The translations under genes and the position numbers were made by a program. Below are positions 62,127-64,000 of a DNA stretch of 64,000 nucleotides, piece by piece. Source of the stretch: Lachnospiraceae bacterium (lineage in GTDB: Bacteria > Bacillota > Clostridia > Lachnospirales > Lachnospiraceae); NCBI GenBank assembly GCA_017434885.1, contig JAFSGE010000005.1, positions 186,001 to 250,000 on the forward strand, in the 5' to 3' direction. The notes beneath the pieces were generated by a model. That model had not been told where the DNA came from. It worked only from the letters and a program-made list of their open reading frames with translations, and searched no databases. Position 1 is the stretch's first letter. Each line of letters starts with the position of its first letter.

Positions 62127-62849
62127 TCACATTCTCTTTCTTCTTGCTATATACTTTATGGGGAATAAAACCAAATACCAAAATGGAAAATACTCCTTAA
62201 GACTCCTATCGTCTTCTTTTCTCATTAAGTCTAAATTCTCATGTTGGGAGCTGATTCCCTCCACATTTTCCACTACACTGACATTTCGGTCAACATAGTG
62301 CATAGAACAATGCTTTTTCTTTGCTCGAAGCAGAAAATTGTAATCTGCTGTAATTTTATACGACTCATCAAACCCTAATTGCCGCATGATTGATGTTTTA
62401 GTAAATATGACCTGATGAGATACCATCTTTCCTTGCAGAAGCAACCACATCACTTTATATTTGCCCGGATATCTTTCTAATACTTCTCCATACTGCTTTT
62501 GGCGAATCACATTACCATATACTATGTCCGCACATAACTCTTTGGATATTTCTTTTATAACCTTATTATCACATAAAAAATCGCCACTATTCAAAAACAG
62601 AATATAATCTCCCGTCGCCATATTCACGCCTTTATTCATAGCGTGATACAAACCGTTATCTTCTTCAGATACAATACGCATATATGGAATCGTTTCGTAT
62701 CTGCGGACAATATCCATGGTACCGTCTGTTGATTTGCCATCAATAATCAGATACTCTATATTGGGGTAATTTTGTGAAATGACGGATTCTATCGTCCTTT
62801 CAATTGTCTTTTCTGCGTTATAGCAAACTGTTACAATTGTAATTTTCAA
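62127..62849 (-). CDS. Glycosyltransferase family 2 (WcaA-like), TTG start
   Basis: I place the start at TTG 62849 (MKITIVTVCYNAEKTIERTI): GGGAGA lies about 8 bp upstream and the preceding gene stops at 62854. Longer frames to 62927 read into that gene and add a spurious hydrophobic leader. The 240-residue product has YLIIDGKSTDGTMDIV, LFLNSGDFLC, and MVSHQVIFTKTSIMRQLGFDE then ITADYNFLLRA. It is a close relative of 61383. Confidence 0.87.
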   Translation of the reverse strand: MKITIVTVCYNAEKTIERTIESVISQNYPNIEYLIIDGKSTDGTMDIVRRYETIPYMRIVSEEDNGLYHAMNKGVNMATGDYILFLNSGDFLCDNKVIKEISKELCADIVYGNVIRQKQYGEVLERYPGKYKVMWLLLQGKMVSHQVIFTKTSIMRQLGFDESYKITADYNFLLRAKKKHCSMHYVDRNVSVVENVEGISSQHENLDLMRKEDDRSLKEYFPFWYLVLFPIKYIARRKRM

Positions 62850-62853
62850 ATCG

Positions 62854-63846
62854 CTATCTCCCTGTGAGCTTGTATATCCCATGATAAATACCCATAAACA
62901 GATAAGGAAAATAAACATACATGGCAATACATACTTTCATATAAAACGGCGTATATCTGTTTTTCAATATGCTGGATAAATCATCTTTCAGTTCTTGCCG
63001 TAAAACATTCATGGCGTTTTTATCTATGGTCCAAGTTCTACTCATCGCTGTTGCAACAGCCATCTCATACTCTGCAAAAAATCCGTTTACTTCCGAGGCT
63101 TCTGCTATATTTTGATTCAGCAATTGCTCTTTAACCTTAATATAATTTAACAACGAACTATAATGCCTTGCACTATACCCGGAATGTGAAATGCTGTCCT
63201 GATTCCAATAATATAAATACAATTCATCTTTAATAATTCTTAACCTGTCGGTCTGCTGAAGCAAGTACAAAACAATAGACACATCTTCCCCAATCACGGA
63301 TTCCTTTAAATACTCATATCCTTGAAGAAGCTCTTTCTTAAATAGTTTTGTTCCGTAAGAACTGTTAATATATCTTGTAGCAAAATAATGATGAAGGTTT
63401 TCTTTAACAGAATAGCAATCAATATATTCCTTAGTCATCTTGCTATTCGTTATCTTCTGATTTGTATCATCCACCCTTGCCATTTGACAGCAGAGAATAT
63501 CTGCATTAGATACTTTCATATGTTCATACAGGGTCTGTAGCATGTTACTTTCAATATAATCGTCTGCATCCACAAACATAAGTAAAGCTCCGCCAGCTTC
63601 TTCAATTCCTTTTTTTCGGGCGTAGTCCGGTCCCGCATTATTCTGATAAAAATATGAAATTCGCTGATCCTTTTTCACATATTCCTGACATATCTGCGCA
63701 GTTGCATCACTCGAGCCATCATCGATAAGAATAATCTCTAGTTCGGAATAGGTTTGTCTTAAAATACTATCAATACAGCGCGAAACATACTTTTCCACAT
63801 TGTACAAAGGAACGATGACAGAAATCTTTTCTTGCTTATTTTCCAT
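62854..63846 (-). CDS. Glycosyltransferase family 2 (capsule chain-extension type)
   Basis: The start is ATG 63846 (MENKQEKISVIVPLYNV), which overlaps the upstream stop by 11 bp (ATGGAAAATAA). The 330-residue protein has EIILIDDGSSDATAQI, the DxD in LMFVDADDYIE and a C-terminal region with a hydrophobic stretch (about 305-325). It is of the EpsJ/CpsI type, found in streptococcal and clostridial capsule loci. Donor unknown. Confidence 0.88.
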   Translation of the reverse strand: MENKQEKISVIVPLYNVEKYVSRCIDSILRQTYSELEIILIDDGSSDATAQICQEYVKKDQRISYFYQNNAGPDYARKKGIEEAGGALLMFVDADDYIESNMLQTLYEHMKVSNADILCCQMARVDDTNQKITNSKMTKEYIDCYSVKENLHHYFATRYINSSYGTKLFKKELLQGYEYLKESVIGEDVSIVLYLLQQTDRLRIIKDELYLYYWNQDSISHSGYSARHYSSLLNYIKVKEQLLNQNIAEASEVNGFFAEYEMAVATAMSRTWTIDKNAMNVLRQELKDDLSSILKNRYTPFYMKVCIAMYVYFPYLFMGIYHGIYKLTGR

Positions 63847-64000
63847 CTTCACTATCATCCGTAAAATTAATTCTTTTTTCTTCCACCACTACCGGTCTGT
63901 TGATTACACGTGTATTAATATTTAAAATGTATTCTCCCAATATACCAATAAAAAATAGTTGCAAAGAGCCTAATACAAATATACCAATCGTTGCCGGTGC
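63836..64000 (-). CDS. C-terminus of a GtrB-like GT2 (5' end outside window)
   Basis: The last 54 codons read APATIGIFVLGSLQLFFIG, then ILGEYILNINTRVINRPVV and a short acidic tail. This is the second membrane helix and juxtamembrane end of a GtrB/ArnC-type glycosyltransferase, closely like the C-terminus of 60417. The operon therefore continues beyond the window. Confidence 0.85.
   Translation of the reverse strand, partial: APATIGIFVLGSLQLFFIGILGEYILNINTRVINRPVVVEEKRINFTDDSEDGK

Overview
The window is AT-rich (below 40% G+C by eye), with strong AGGAG-type ribosome binding sites, frequent TTG starts, canonical vegetative promoters and a Gram-positive agr-type peptide signalling locus. Together with the kinds of surface-glycan genes present, this points to a Clostridia chromosome, most likely Lachnospiraceae. 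I cannot name a genus or species from the sequence alone. There are no tRNA, rRNA, CRISPR or clear IS elements.

Region 1 (1-8026) is mostly regulatory. It opens with the N-terminal part of an Rpn/PD-(D/E)XK transposase-like nuclease and a stand-alone GtrB-like glycosyltransferase. A quorum-sensing island follows: an XRE+LytTR regulator pair, agrB with an overlapping short agrD, a separately promoted VbhA/Fic toxin-antitoxin pair, then an AgrC-like histidine kinase with a second LytTR+XRE pair. The AgrD core aligns with staphylococcal AgrD but has Ser where Cys forms the thiolactone. The control region upstream of agrB carries a 9-12-9 bp direct repeat resembling LytTR sites.

Region 2 (8118-64000) is one very long surface-polysaccharide locus, all on the minus strand except one acyltransferase gene (18209-19279). 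Four nucleotide-sugar modules can be read: (a) CDP-3,6-dideoxyhexose (rfbF, rfbG, rfbH, two paralogous SDR reductases, and far downstream a ThDP enzyme that could be YerE-like); (b) a nonulosonic acid set (neuA, neuD, neuB, neuC plus two Gfo/Idh oxidoreductases); (c) a UDP-2,3-diamino-uronic-acid-like set (Gfo/Idh, beta-helix acetyltransferase, aminotransferase); (d) a dTDP-3-amino-3,6-dideoxyhexose set (FdtA-like, FdtB-like, GNAT). A further aminotransferase+GNAT pair lies at 28776. These are mixed with GT2, GT4, GT8-like and GT-D-like transferases, six or more large membrane proteins of GT-C type, six acyltransferase-3 proteins, an SGNH hydrolase, an alpha/beta hydrolase and one PglK/MsbA-like ABC exporter. 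No Wzy polymerase or Wzx flippase is recognisable.

The locus shows clear signs of assembly by transfer. A 7-kb block holding module (d) with its own transferases is flanked by diverged direct repeats, which leave a gene-tail remnant on one side and a broken glycosyltransferase copy on the other. One GT-C type gene (33374-35051) is broken by two frameshifts and a stop. The likely logic is peptide-sensed control next to a modular glycan factory, in which sugars are made in the cytoplasm and many decorations are added outside the membrane. The regulatory link between the two regions is inference.
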